A DNA stretch of 64,000 nt, from the NCBI RefSeq assembly GCF_900626285.1, contig NZ_LR131147.1, positions 833,609 to 897,608 of the forward strand, given 5' to 3'. The DNA comes from Intestinimonas massiliensis (ex Afouda et al. 2020). Lineage in GTDB: Bacteria; Bacillota; Clostridia; Oscillospirales; Oscillospiraceae. How positions within the stretch are numbered: position 1 is the first letter of the stretch; each line of letters opens with the position of its first letter. The notes under the pieces were generated by a model. It was given only the letters and a program-made list of their open reading frames with translations. It was not told the origin of the DNA and did no database searches. The position numbers and the translations under genes are program-made. Shown here in pieces: positions 57,261 to 64,000 of the stretch.

Positions 57261-59369
57261 ATCGGGAAAATCAAGGAGAAGCATTCCGGCCCCAAGGCCC
57301 TGAAGGAAAAAGCAGCGTCCGCGCCCAAGGAGCTCGTCCACCGGGGCCTGGAGGACGGCACGGAGCGATTGCGCCTCCAGTTCCGGGACGCCGTACAGGG
57401 CGGGCAGCGGGATGAATACGGCGGGGATCAGGTGGAGGACGCCGCCGCCAGCGGCGTCAGGCAGGTGGAGCGCAGGGGCAGAGATCTGCTGAAAAGCAGA
57501 AAAAAGGCGGACAGCCCCCAGAAGCCGGCCCAGACGTCCCCTGACGATTCCCCCCTATCGGAGAGGCCGCAAAGCACGGCGCCTGAGCGGCAGCCGGCAG
57601 GCGGCACGCGGATCAAGACACGGGAGGCTGACGGCGGAGGCGCCGCCTCTCATGGTGTGGACGCCCCGGACAGCGCCCAGGGCCGGTCCGCCGCGCCGCA
57701 AGCCGGACACAAGGGGCTCAAAACCAAGGACGCCGATATAAAACAGCAAGCCCCTGCCGCGCGAAGCACGGTTCAGAGCGGGGACGGGCTGGCCCAAAAG
57801 CAGGGGCGTTCCCTGGCGCGTCGGAATGCGGAACAGAGGCGCGTCATCAGAAACAGCGGTTCAATGCCCACTGGAGGGTGGGGCAGACACGGCGCCGCCC
57901 CATCGGGTCAGGCCCGCCACCCTGCGGACGCCAGGAGCCTTGGCAGCTCGCCGCCCGGTCAGCCATCCAAGGGGAAGCCGGCGCCGGACAGGGCTGGCAT
58001 TAAGGTGCGGCCAGGACATGGGACGCCTGGAAAGGCCCCGGCCAGGGCCATCAAAAGCGCGGAGCGTATCCCTGGTGGAACAGTGAAAGCAGCGCGGCGG
58101 GCGACTCACACGGCGCGGCAGGCGGGAAGCTCTGCGCATGCAATGCAGACTGCCGCGCGCAGCGCCCAGCGGACGGCCCAGGCTGCCCGCATGGCGGCAA
58201 GATCCGCCGCCGTGACCGCCAGAACAGCGGCCAAAGCCATCGGCGCGGCAGTCAAGGGAGCGGCGACCGCCGCCCACTCCCTGGCCGCCGCCATTGCCGC
58301 CGGCGGCTGGGTAGTGATCGTCATAGTCCTGGTGATCTGCCTGGTGGGGATGCTTGCGGCCTCCCCCTTCGGCATCTTCTTTGCCGGCGACAGCAGCGCC
58401 CCGGACTCGGTCTCACCCTCCACGGCGGTGGCCCAGATCAACGGGGAGCTGGCGGATCACCTGGCCGGGCTGCAGGCGAATGGGACCTGCGACCGGGTGG
58501 AGATCCTGGGCCAGCCGCCGGCCTGGTCGGATGTGCTGGCGGTATTCGCCGCAAAGACGGCCAGCGCGGCGGGCGGTGTGGATGTGGCCGTGCTGGACCC
58601 TCAGCGGGTGGACCTTCTGCGCACGGTATTTTGGGATATGACAAAGATCACCTCCACACCGGAGACAGTGGAGATCCCGGCCAGCGGAGGCGCCCCGGCC
58701 TCCACAGAGGAGGTGCTGACCATCACCATCACGGCCAGGACGCCGGACGATATGCGGGTGTTTTACAGCTTTACGCAGGCGCAGAACGACGCACTGGATG
58801 AGCTGCTGGCCAACTCGGATATGCTCACTTCACTGGCGGGGGATCTGACCATCTCCAGCCAGGACGCCAAGGCGCTCCTGGCCAACCTTCCAGCGGGTCT
58901 GTCCCCGGAGCGCCGGGCCGTGGTGGAGACCGCCTGCAGGCTGGTGGGGAAAGTGAATTATTATTGGGGCGGGAAGTCCCTGACCATCGGCTGGAATGAC
59001 GCCTGGGGCGCCCTCCGAAAGGTCACGGCGGCGGGCAGCTCCACTACCGGGACCTACCGGCCATACGGGATGGATTGCAGCGGGTATGTGGATTGGGTAT
59101 TTTACAACATCACAGGCGGCGAGTACGTCATCGGCCACGGCGGAGGGGCCCACGCCCAGCACACCTACTGCACCTCCATCTCCTGGGACGAGGCCCTACC
59201 CGGCGATCTGGTATTCTATCCCGGTGATGAGCACGTTGGGATCGTGGGAGGCCGGGATGAGAACGGAGATCTTCTGATCTTACACTGCGCTTACAGCGCC
59301 AACAATGTGGTCATCACCGGGGCAGGCGGCTTTACCTCCATCGGCAGGCCGGTGTTCTATCAGGAATAG
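57261..59369 (+). CDS. VirB1-like NlpC/P60 peptidoglycan hydrolase with ATC start
   Basis: About 702 residues if read from ATC 57261. GGGAGG ends 9 nt upstream, TGA at 57252 closes the frame just before, and the next standard start is TTG 57369. The missing segment GKIKEKHSGPKALKEKAAS is basic, like the N-termini of these proteins. Residues 40-330 are low-complexity, basic and cytoplasmic; one membrane helix follows (about 348-372, GGWVVIVIVLVICLVGMLAA). The C-terminal NlpC/P60 domain has catalytic Cys in GMDCSGYVDW, His in DEHVGIVGG and a third polar residue in LILHCAYS. It would open the cell wall for the conjugation channel. Confidence 0.9.
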   Translation: MGKIKEKHSGPKALKEKAASAPKELVHRGLEDGTERLRLQFRDAVQGGQRDEYGGDQVEDAAASGVRQVERRGRDLLKSRKKADSPQKPAQTSPDDSPLSERPQSTAPERQPAGGTRIKTREADGGGAASHGVDAPDSAQGRSAAPQAGHKGLKTKDADIKQQAPAARSTVQSGDGLAQKQGRSLARRNAEQRRVIRNSGSMPTGGWGRHGAAPSGQARHPADARSLGSSPPGQPSKGKPAPDRAGIKVRPGHGTPGKAPARAIKSAERIPGGTVKAARRATHTARQAGSSAHAMQTAARSAQRTAQAARMAARSAAVTARTAAKAIGAAVKGAATAAHSLAAAIAAGGWVVIVIVLVICLVGMLAASPFGIFFAGDSSAPDSVSPSTAVAQINGELADHLAGLQANGTCDRVEILGQPPAWSDVLAVFAAKTASAAGGVDVAVLDPQRVDLLRTVFWDMTKITSTPETVEIPASGGAPASTEEVLTITITARTPDDMRVFYSFTQAQNDALDELLANSDMLTSLAGDLTISSQDAKALLANLPAGLSPERRAVVETACRLVGKVNYYWGGKSLTIGWNDAWGALRKVTAAGSSTTGTYRPYGMDCSGYVDWVFYNITGGEYVIGHGGGAHAQHTYCTSISWDEALPGDLVFYPGDEHVGIVGGRDENGDLLILHCAYSANNVVITGAGGFTSIGRPVFYQE

Positions 59370-59459
59370 GCCGAACGGCTCCGGCTCCTGCTGCTTGCCA
59401 ACGAGTGCAAAGACCTTGACGAGTTCCGCCGCCGCTTGCGAGACCTGCTGAACAAGTAA
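59370..59459 (+). pseudogene. 5-prime-truncated copy of the 45-residue gene
   Basis: Directly after the TAG of the NlpC/P60 gene and in the same frame, 29 codons (AERLRLLLLANECKDLDEFR and on, to TAA at 59457) repeat residues 17-45 of the small protein at 59654 with one substitution. It has no start codon of its own. It would be translated only by TAG readthrough, as a C-terminal extension. Confidence 0.65.
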
Positions 59460-59561
59460 AGCGCCGGGGGTCCCCGTAGCAAGGCCACCCCCGACGCTCA
59501 AACACCGGCACGGGCGGCCAGTTCGCCGCCGCCCTGCCGCCCGTATTCTACCACCGCCGCC
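59370..59561 (+). repeat. Direct repeat, copy 1 (192 bp)
   Basis: Closely similar to 59702-59893 (offset 332), covering the 3-prime part of the small gene, a following GC-rich hairpin (about 59460-59500, GCGCCGGGGGT with ACCCCCGACGC) and the stretch up to ATTCTACCACCGCCGCCG. Confidence 0.85.
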
Positions 59562-59653
59562 GGACGAATGCAACCCCCGGTGGCACAGACCCCACCGCCC
59601 AGCGAACCGCCGCAGGCCGTCCCGGCCCCGGCGACCAGAAAGGGGAGGTGAAC

Positions 59654-59791
59654 ATGACCACGCCGACAGCAAGCGAATTGCTTGTACAGCAGGCACGGGA
59701 GGCCGAACGGCTCCGGCTTTTGCTGCTCGCCAACGAGTGCAAAGACCTTGACGAGTTCCGCCGCCGCTTGCAAGACCTGCTGAACAAGTAA
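59654..59791 (+). CDS. 45-residue ORF, leucine-rich helix
   Basis: ATG 59654 follows GGGGAGGTGAAC, a good ribosome binding site. The product starts MTTPTASELLVQQAREAERL, continues through LRLLLLANECKDLDEFRRRL and stops at 59791. It would form one amphipathic helix. A truncated second copy lies 300 nt upstream. Role unknown; it is the last gene of the transfer region. Confidence 0.6.
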   Translation: MTTPTASELLVQQAREAERLRLLLLANECKDLDEFRRRLQDLLNK

Positions 59792-59893
59792 AGCGCCGGG
59801 GGTCCCCGTAGCAAGGCCACCCCCGACGCTCTCAACCCGGCACGGGCGGCCAGTTCGCGGGCCGCCCCACCGGGACCATTCTACCACCGCCGC
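59702..59893 (+). repeat. Direct repeat, copy 2 (192 bp)
   Basis: Second copy of the repeat starting at 59370, this one containing the intact end of the 45-residue gene and its trailing hairpin. Between this copy and the recombinase (59894-60117) I see no gene, only a weak CCCG/CGGG stem followed by TATTTTTT near 59958-59976. Confidence 0.85.
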
Positions 59894-60117
59894 CGCCCAA
59901 AATCAACCGCAGCCGGGGCCGCTCCCCCAATCCCCCCGAAAATCCACCTGTGCAGGGCCCGACGGCGGGTATTTTTTAGCCCGTTTGCCGCCATTCTATG
60001 GCCGGAAGCCGGGCGGAGCGCCCTGTTTTATAGTATAAAAGAGAGCTGTGCGAAAGCCTTCCCCCCAGGGGAGCGCAGGCTGTATATCAACCTGACATAA
60101 TAGAAAGGAAGTTCGGA

Positions 60118-60963
60118 ATGGACGAGAGATCGATGACCCTCCAGCAGATCGAGGAGTATGTGAGGTATCTGCGGACCGAGGAAAAAAGCGCCGCGACGAT
60201 CAAGCAGTACCAGCGGGAGGTACAGCGGTTCTATCTCTGGCTTCCCGATGGGAAGCGGCTGGGGAAAGAGCAGGCGCTGGCCTATAAGGAGGCGCTTCAG
60301 GACAGAAAAAAGGCGGTCAGCGTCAACGCTTCGCTGGCCGCGCTCAACAGCTTTTTCCGCTTCATGGCGTGGCCGGAGCTGGCGCTCAAGCCCATGAAGA
60401 CCCAGAGGCGGATCTTTTGCGAGGAGTCCCGGGAGCTGGACTACGAGGAATACCTGCGGCTGGTGGAGGCGGCGGAGCGGCTTCCCAACGACCGGCTCTG
60501 CCTGATCCTCCAGACCATCGCCAGCACGGGCATCCGAATCTCAGAGCTGCGGGCCGTCACGGTGGAGGCCGTCCGGCTCCAGAGGGCGGAGGTCCGGTCC
60601 AAGGGGAAGATCCGGACGGTGTTCCTGCCCCAAAAGCTGTGCCGGAAGCTGCTCCGCTATATCCGAACGCGCCGCCTGGCCTCCGGGCCCGTCTTCGTCA
60701 CCAGGTCCGGGAAGCCGGTGGACCGGAGCAACGTCTGGGCGGAAATGAAAAAACTTTGCGCCATGGCCAACGTGGACCCGCGCAAAGTTTTCCCGCACAA
60801 TCTCAGGCACCTGTTCGCCAGGCGCCATTATGACCGGCACCGAGACATCGCCAAGCTGGCTGACATCCTGGGCCACAGCAACGTGAACACGACCAGGGTA
60901 TACACCATTTCCAGCGGACGGGAACACGCCGTGCAGATCGAATCACTGGGGCTGGTCGTCTGA
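60118..60963 (+). CDS. Tyrosine recombinase (probable ICE integrase)
   Basis: 281 residues from ATG 60118; AAAGGAAG lies about 8 nt upstream. N-terminal SAM-like core-binding domain (EEYVRYLRTEEKSAATIKQY). The catalytic domain has all residues: Arg in ASTGIRISEL, His/Arg in HNLRHLFARR, His in LGHSNVNTT and Tyr in RVYTISS. XerC/D-like size. The most likely enzyme for integration and excision of the element. It is followed by an inverted-repeat region and a second, inactive paralog. Confidence 0.9.
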   Translation: MDERSMTLQQIEEYVRYLRTEEKSAATIKQYQREVQRFYLWLPDGKRLGKEQALAYKEALQDRKKAVSVNASLAALNSFFRFMAWPELALKPMKTQRRIFCEESRELDYEEYLRLVEAAERLPNDRLCLILQTIASTGIRISELRAVTVEAVRLQRAEVRSKGKIRTVFLPQKLCRKLLRYIRTRRLASGPVFVTRSGKPVDRSNVWAEMKKLCAMANVDPRKVFPHNLRHLFARRHYDRHRDIAKLADILGHSNVNTTRVYTISSGREHAVQIESLGLVV

Positions 60964-60984
60964 CGGCGCGAATAAATACTGCAT

Positions 60985-61002
60985 AAGGATTCTTATGTGG
61001 TA
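60985..61002 (+). repeat. 18-bp inverted repeat, left arm
   Basis: AAGGATTCTTATGTGGTA, exact inverse of 61290-61307, starting 22 nt after the integrase stop. It overlaps the short palindrome CATAAG-GATT-CTTATG. Possible recombinase binding site. Confidence 0.75.
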
Positions 61003-61154
61003 AAAGGGTCCGGCACAGCCAAGCCAGGCACCTGAATACATCCTTTTCCAGGTACTATTATACTTCCTCCCATCCGATTCTTCAAGTGGAAATTATAAAA
61101 ATCCTAGTGCATCAGCAGGTTAGTGCTTTTCGGAGCCTTTTCGACGGGAAAAAG

Positions 61155-61208
61155 GCAGGCCGTTCAGGGCCGACAACGCGAATTCGTTGCCGGCCCTCAG
61201 CGGCCTGC
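61155..61208. other. Large imperfect stem-loop between recombinases
   Basis: GCAGGCCG pairs with CGGCCTGC, and inside it AGGGCCGACAACG pairs with CGTTGCCGGCCCT (one mismatch) around CGAATT. No gene covers it. The rest of 60964-61386 holds the two inverted-repeat arms and AT-rich DNA. Confidence 0.7.
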
Positions 61209-61289
61209 GTTCCTACGCGCCAAGTTCAGGCCCTTTTGGGCCAAAAAAACACCTTGCTCCGATGGCGGCACAGTCTTTTTCTTTTTTAC

Positions 61290-61307
61290 TACCACATAAG
61301 AATCCTT
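61290..61307 (-). repeat. 18-bp inverted repeat, right arm
   Basis: TACCACATAAGAATCCTT, exact inverse of 60985-61002. It continues into TTGTGGTAAAAG, so ACCACA and TGTGGT flank a 12-bp core here, the look of a tyrosine recombinase core site. Confidence 0.75.
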
Positions 61308-61386
61308 TTGTGGTAAAAGAGGCGGTTTTGATTCGCGGAAGCGGAGCTGCCGGGTACGCTTGCCCCGCGCTGTGGGCAAAGGCGGG

Positions 61387-62244
61387 ATGAGAGCAATGGC
61401 AAGACGGATGGATAAAGATACCTATCCCCCGGAAAAGGTGATTTTGACCCCGGAGCTGATCGACGGCTTTCTGGCTGGGATGGCGGCCAGGGGCGCCCGG
61501 AAGGACACGCTGGGCACCTACAGGAACCGCCTGGAGATGTTTTATCACTATTTGCCGGAGGACAAACGCATCCGCCGGGGCGCCGTGGACATGTGGGCGG
61601 AGGCGCTGCGCGGGCAGAACTACGCCGGGCGGACGGTAAACCAGTCGATCTCCATTGCCAACAGCCTGCTTGCCTGGGTTGGCCGCTTGGACCTGCAGGG
61701 AGAGCGCAACCCGATCCCGGACACGCAGGCCCAGCCGGAGCTCACCCGCGGCGAGTACCTGCGGCTTCTGTCCACCGCGAGGAGCCTGGGGAAGGACCGG
61801 GCCTATCTGCTGGCCAAGGTATTCGCCACCACGGGCGTCAACCTGCAGAACCTGTCGCGGCTGACCGTGGAGGCGGTCCGGGAGGACCGGGTGCAGGTCA
61901 CGGACCATGGAAGCCAGCGGCCGGCGCACATCCCGGCGTGTGTCAAGGCGGAACTGCTCGCCTACGCCAGGAGGAAAGGCATCCTCCGCGGCCCTATTTT
62001 TGTCACCAGGGGCGGCGCGCCGCTTAACCGGGTCACGGCCTCCATGCTCATCAGCGGGATATGCCGCGACGCCCAGGTTCCCAGGGAAAAGGGGAACCCC
62101 CGCTGCCTGAAAAGGCTGTATCAGGCCACCCAGGCTGGTTTCGAGGCGAACATCTCGCTTCTGGTCGAGCAGGCCCACGACCAGATGATCGAGATGGAGC
62201 AGGCCGCGGTGGGCTGGAACTCTGAGAGCGCCATCGAACTCTGA
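61387..62244 (+). CDS. Tyrosine-recombinase-like protein lacking catalytic residues
   Basis: 285 residues from ATG 61387 (ATG 61396 is an alternative with better spacing). The fold follows the recombinase family: core-binding domain (LIDGFLAGMAARGARKDTLG), then FATTGVNLQNLSRLTVEAV where Arg is replaced by Asn, PRCLKRLYQAT where the HxxR box is changed, and EQAHDQMIEMEQAAVGW with no tyrosine nucleophile. It cannot cut DNA but may bind the att site with the active integrase as an architectural or directionality partner. The frame is intact, which argues against simple decay. Confidence 0.8.
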   Translation: MRAMARRMDKDTYPPEKVILTPELIDGFLAGMAARGARKDTLGTYRNRLEMFYHYLPEDKRIRRGAVDMWAEALRGQNYAGRTVNQSISIANSLLAWVGRLDLQGERNPIPDTQAQPELTRGEYLRLLSTARSLGKDRAYLLAKVFATTGVNLQNLSRLTVEAVREDRVQVTDHGSQRPAHIPACVKAELLAYARRKGILRGPIFVTRGGAPLNRVTASMLISGICRDAQVPREKGNPRCLKRLYQATQAGFEANISLLVEQAHDQMIEMEQAAVGWNSESAIEL

Positions 62245-62515
62245 CCCGGTGTGGCATGCTGCATGCCGCTTCTCTCTTCCGGGTCCGCGGAATGGCGGCA
62301 TTTAAGGCGGCTTTGTGTATGGTTTGGGTTTTGCGAATAAGTAAAGCCATCCGCATGACGGCTCTACCTGTTCGAGAACTAAATTAATCAAAGACCTGCT
62401 AACAAAAGTCAAGTAAAACTTTCAAAGGAAACGAGCAAAGGAAAAGGGTGCACCAAATTAAACCGCTGTGCATTTCAAAAAATGGCGGTCAGCCAGACAG
62501 TATAGAGCTGGGAAA

Positions 62516-63724
62516 TCAGCCATGCTCCAGAGAATCCAGGTAGGCTTTCACAGAAGCGTAGTAGATGCGCAGGAACTTGTTGGCGGAGGCCATCATGTAG
62601 ACACGGTAGGGCTTACCTTCAGAGCGTTTCTTGTTCATGAACTGGTAGACCGGCTCATCCATTGGAGCGCATTGCAGGAGGACCCCCATCACCAGAAAGA
62701 GCGTCCTTCGCAGTGAGGCAGATCCTCTCTTGGAAATGTTACGGCTACGGACATCCACTTGTCCAGATTGGTAAGGTGGGGCGTCAATGCCTGCAAAGGC
62801 CACCAGCGCTTTCTTGGAATGAAAACGGCGTACATCGCCAATTTCAGCTATGAGTTGGGGGCCGAGGGTTGGGCCAACACCAAACATCTCCATCACCACA
62901 GGATACTCCGGTAGAGAAACGGCCAGGGACTGCATCTCCTGCTTGAGAGCAGCTAACGCGGCGGAAGTTGCCCGGAGTTGGGAAACAGCCTGTTCTACCA
63001 AAAGTTTTGCCGTATCCGTTTTCGGCATGACACCGAAGTGTCCACATGCAGAGGCGTATATGTCCAGTGCCTTATCCTCGCTAAAATTGTAGCCGTGCTT
63101 TCTGCACCACTTCTGGTATTGGGTGGTAAAGGCCTTTTTAGACAAACCACAGACACACTCACAATGCCAAAAAGCGGCTACAAAATCCACCCACTTCTCG
63201 CTGCCATCGGCGCGGGGTGGACTGGTAAACAGGCGGTTTGCATCAGGGAAAGCGGTGTCCAGCAGGGAGATTAGGTTGTTCTTCAGCATGGTCCGTACTT
63301 TGGAATACTGCTGGTACTGCCGGTAGCAGGTCTTCAGCATGAGCCGGGTGTCCTCCTCCGGGACATATTTCGGTAGTGTGAGCCAGTGGTCAAGGCCGTA
63401 GTTGGCCAGTTTCACGGCGTCCTTCTTGTCAGTCTTGCCTCGTCTTAAACTGTTGTTCCCATAGTCATGCACCAGCATTGCATTGACTACGGAGACATAA
63501 AGTCCCGCGTCGTGGAGCAGCCAGGCCACCGGCGCGTGGTAATTACCCGTGGATTCCATCACCACACGGGTCTCACCGTCCAAACTTTTGAGCAGCCCTG
63601 CCAGTTCGTTCAGTTCATTGGCGGTGTGTCGCACTTCAAAGGGTGAAACCACCACCTCACCGAAGGGGCGCATGACGGCGATCATGCTTTTCCCTTTGGA
63701 AACATCGATGCCAACGCTGTTCAT
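62516..63724 (-). CDS. IS110-family transposase (DEDD recombinase)
   Basis: 402 residues from ATG 63724 (GGAGG 7 nt upstream on the minus strand). The N-terminal RuvC-like DEDD domain has Asp in GIDVSKGK, Glu in VVMESTGNYH and Asp residues in RGKTDKKDAVKLA. The C-terminal Tnp_20 domain has FGVGPTLGPQLIAEIGD and KRGSASLRR with the serine thought to attack DNA. IS110 enzymes insert without terminal inverted repeats, guided by an RNA from the element. Intact and probably recently active. Confidence 0.95.
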   Translation of the reverse strand: MNSVGIDVSKGKSMIAVMRPFGEVVVSPFEVRHTANELNELAGLLKSLDGETRVVMESTGNYHAPVAWLLHDAGLYVSVVNAMLVHDYGNNSLRRGKTDKKDAVKLANYGLDHWLTLPKYVPEEDTRLMLKTCYRQYQQYSKVRTMLKNNLISLLDTAFPDANRLFTSPPRADGSEKWVDFVAAFWHCECVCGLSKKAFTTQYQKWCRKHGYNFSEDKALDIYASACGHFGVMPKTDTAKLLVEQAVSQLRATSAALAALKQEMQSLAVSLPEYPVVMEMFGVGPTLGPQLIAEIGDVRRFHSKKALVAFAGIDAPPYQSGQVDVRSRNISKRGSASLRRTLFLVMGVLLQCAPMDEPVYQFMNKKRSEGKPYRVYMMASANKFLRIYYASVKAYLDSLEHG

Positions 63725-63845
63725 CCACATTCCTCCAATACTAAAGAATCTGCAACCGGAATCCATCTTTTCTCGTTGCCGATTCAATCTATTGGGTGAC
63801 GCGAACTCCCCGGCATCCGGTGGCTCAACCTGCTGAAATCGAACG

Positions 63846-63932
63846 CTACAACAAGAGGATGGCTGACAGTCTTTCGTACGGACTTACAAGCCCAAGGAGT
63901 GAGTGGTCAGCCAGTTGCTCCTCTTATTGTAG
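63846..63932 (-). ncRNA. Candidate IS110 bridge RNA core stem
   Basis: On the minus strand CTACAATAAGAGGA pairs over 14 positions with TCCTCTTGTTGTAG (one U-G wobble that works only on this strand). After a 5-nt bulge TGGCTGAC pairs with GTCAGCCA; the 38-nt loop contains a smaller AGTC/GACT stem. It lies 122-208 nt upstream of the transposase ATG in the non-coding end, where IS110-group bridge RNAs are encoded. Confidence 0.55.
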
Positions 63933-63950
63933 CTTAGGCACGAGATGGAG

Positions 63951-63979
63951 GGAAAGCCGGACTGGCTGCCCGGCTTTCC
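63951..63979. terminator. Hairpin at the right edge
   Basis: GGAAAGCCGG and complement around a 9-nt loop, followed by TGTCC. It may be a terminator of a gene beyond the window or part of the insertion sequence flank. Confidence 0.4.
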
Positions 63980-64000
63980 TGTCCAAATTTATTGTAATAG

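Larger units (their letters stand above)
19840..62244 (+). mobile_element. Integrative conjugative element (limits approximate)
   Basis: Between tRNA-Ser and the right-hand recombinases lie a relaxase, MobC-like protein, PcfB, VirD4, Maff2, VirB6-like protein, PrgI, VirB4, NlpC/P60 protein, SSB, ParM/ParR, a probable oriT, two tyrosine recombinase family genes and about 30 cargo genes. Nearly all read rightwards. This set is that of Tn1549/CTn-type ICEs of Firmicutes. Attachment sites were not identified: the left end lies somewhere in 19831-20150 and the right end somewhere after 62244, so the coordinates mark the gene content only. Confidence 0.85.
62480..63945 (-). mobile_element. IS110-family insertion sequence (ends approximate)
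   Basis: Transposase gene plus about 220 bp of upstream non-coding DNA. IS110 elements lack inverted repeats and often make no target duplication, so the ends cannot be fixed by eye. A 10-bp word GGTCAGCCAG occurs both left of the gene (62487-62496) and in the upstream non-coding part (63905-63914). The stretch 62245-62479, between the second recombinase and this element, is AT-rich and holds no gene that I can support. Confidence 0.6.

Noticed and set aside
61225..61250. GGCCC-TTTT-GGGCC hairpin followed by A-run as a terminator
   Set aside because: On the plus strand an A-run follows; on the minus strand the U-run comes before the stem, so it does not fit an intrinsic terminator in either direction.
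62340..62380. Possible tRNA or attachment-site fragment after the second recombinase
   Set aside because: A short AGCC/GGCT stem and TTCGA are present, but no cloverleaf can be drawn and there is no match to the tRNA-Ser end.

Overview
The window looks like a chromosome segment of a GC-rich, spore-forming Clostridia member of the Oscillospiraceae type (Flavonifractor / Pseudoflavonifractor / Lawsonibacter-like). This is inferred from the ftsEX-M23-S41 cluster, the Firmicutes-style L7Ae-rpsL-rpsG-fusA-tuf operon, a SleB-like cortex hydrolase and strong GGAGG ribosome binding sites. The species cannot be fixed from sequence reading alone. Positions 1-19800 are ordinary chromosome; most of 20100-62250 is one integrative conjugative element (ICE); an IS110-family insertion sequence closes the window (62516-63724).

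Chromosomal part. On the minus strand, from 7466 down to 1: a CdaR/PucR-type regulator, ftsE, ftsX, an M23 peptidase with coiled coil, an S41 protease, a MerR-RDD fusion protein and a truncated unknown gene. Next come an RsuA-type pseudouridine synthase (-), a DUF4830-like protein (+), a membrane protein and MscS channel pair (-), a three-gene plus-strand operon (small membrane protein, NCS1 permease, PlsC-like acyltransferase with zinc ribbon), the str operon (-), the SleB-like hydrolase (+) and tRNA-Ser(GGA).

ICE. A surface module (20151-28637) has a TOPRIM protein, a membrane-anchored protein, a soluble sortase and a 1730-residue protein with 13 Cna-B-like repeats. A long run of short, overlapping cargo genes follows (28724-46519): SSB, ParM/ParR, a C5-cytosine methyltransferase, amidoligase with gamma-glutamylcyclotransferase, MetK coupled to a PP-loop (PAPS reductase family) protein, a DPPY methyltransferase, a VapD-like protein, two HipA-like kinases and a Fic protein. 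After a probable oriT (about 46804-46858) come a second PP-loop protein, a MobC-like protein, the relaxase, PcfB, VirD4, Maff2, VirB6/TrbL-like, PrgI, VirB4 and an NlpC/P60 protein (to 59369). Two tyrosine recombinase family genes, one intact and one without catalytic residues, lie at the right side.

How it fits together. The relaxase with its MobC-like partner would nick oriT; PcfB and VirD4 deliver the complex to the PrgI/VirB6/VirB4/NlpC channel; ParMR and SSB would support the circular form; the intact recombinase would integrate and excise; and the cargo supplies DNA methylation with its own SAM synthetase.

Most unusual: (1) several core ICE genes have a strong Shine-Dalgarno but a near-cognate first codon (ATC, CTG, ACG), often right behind a terminator-like hairpin; (2) cargo genes are joined by near-identical 11-nt stop/start overlaps encoding a -(H/N)ER tail; (3) the giant surface protein ends at LPRTGY with no membrane anchor, next to a sortase that itself looks secreted; (4) a candidate bridge-RNA stem lies upstream of the IS110 transposase.
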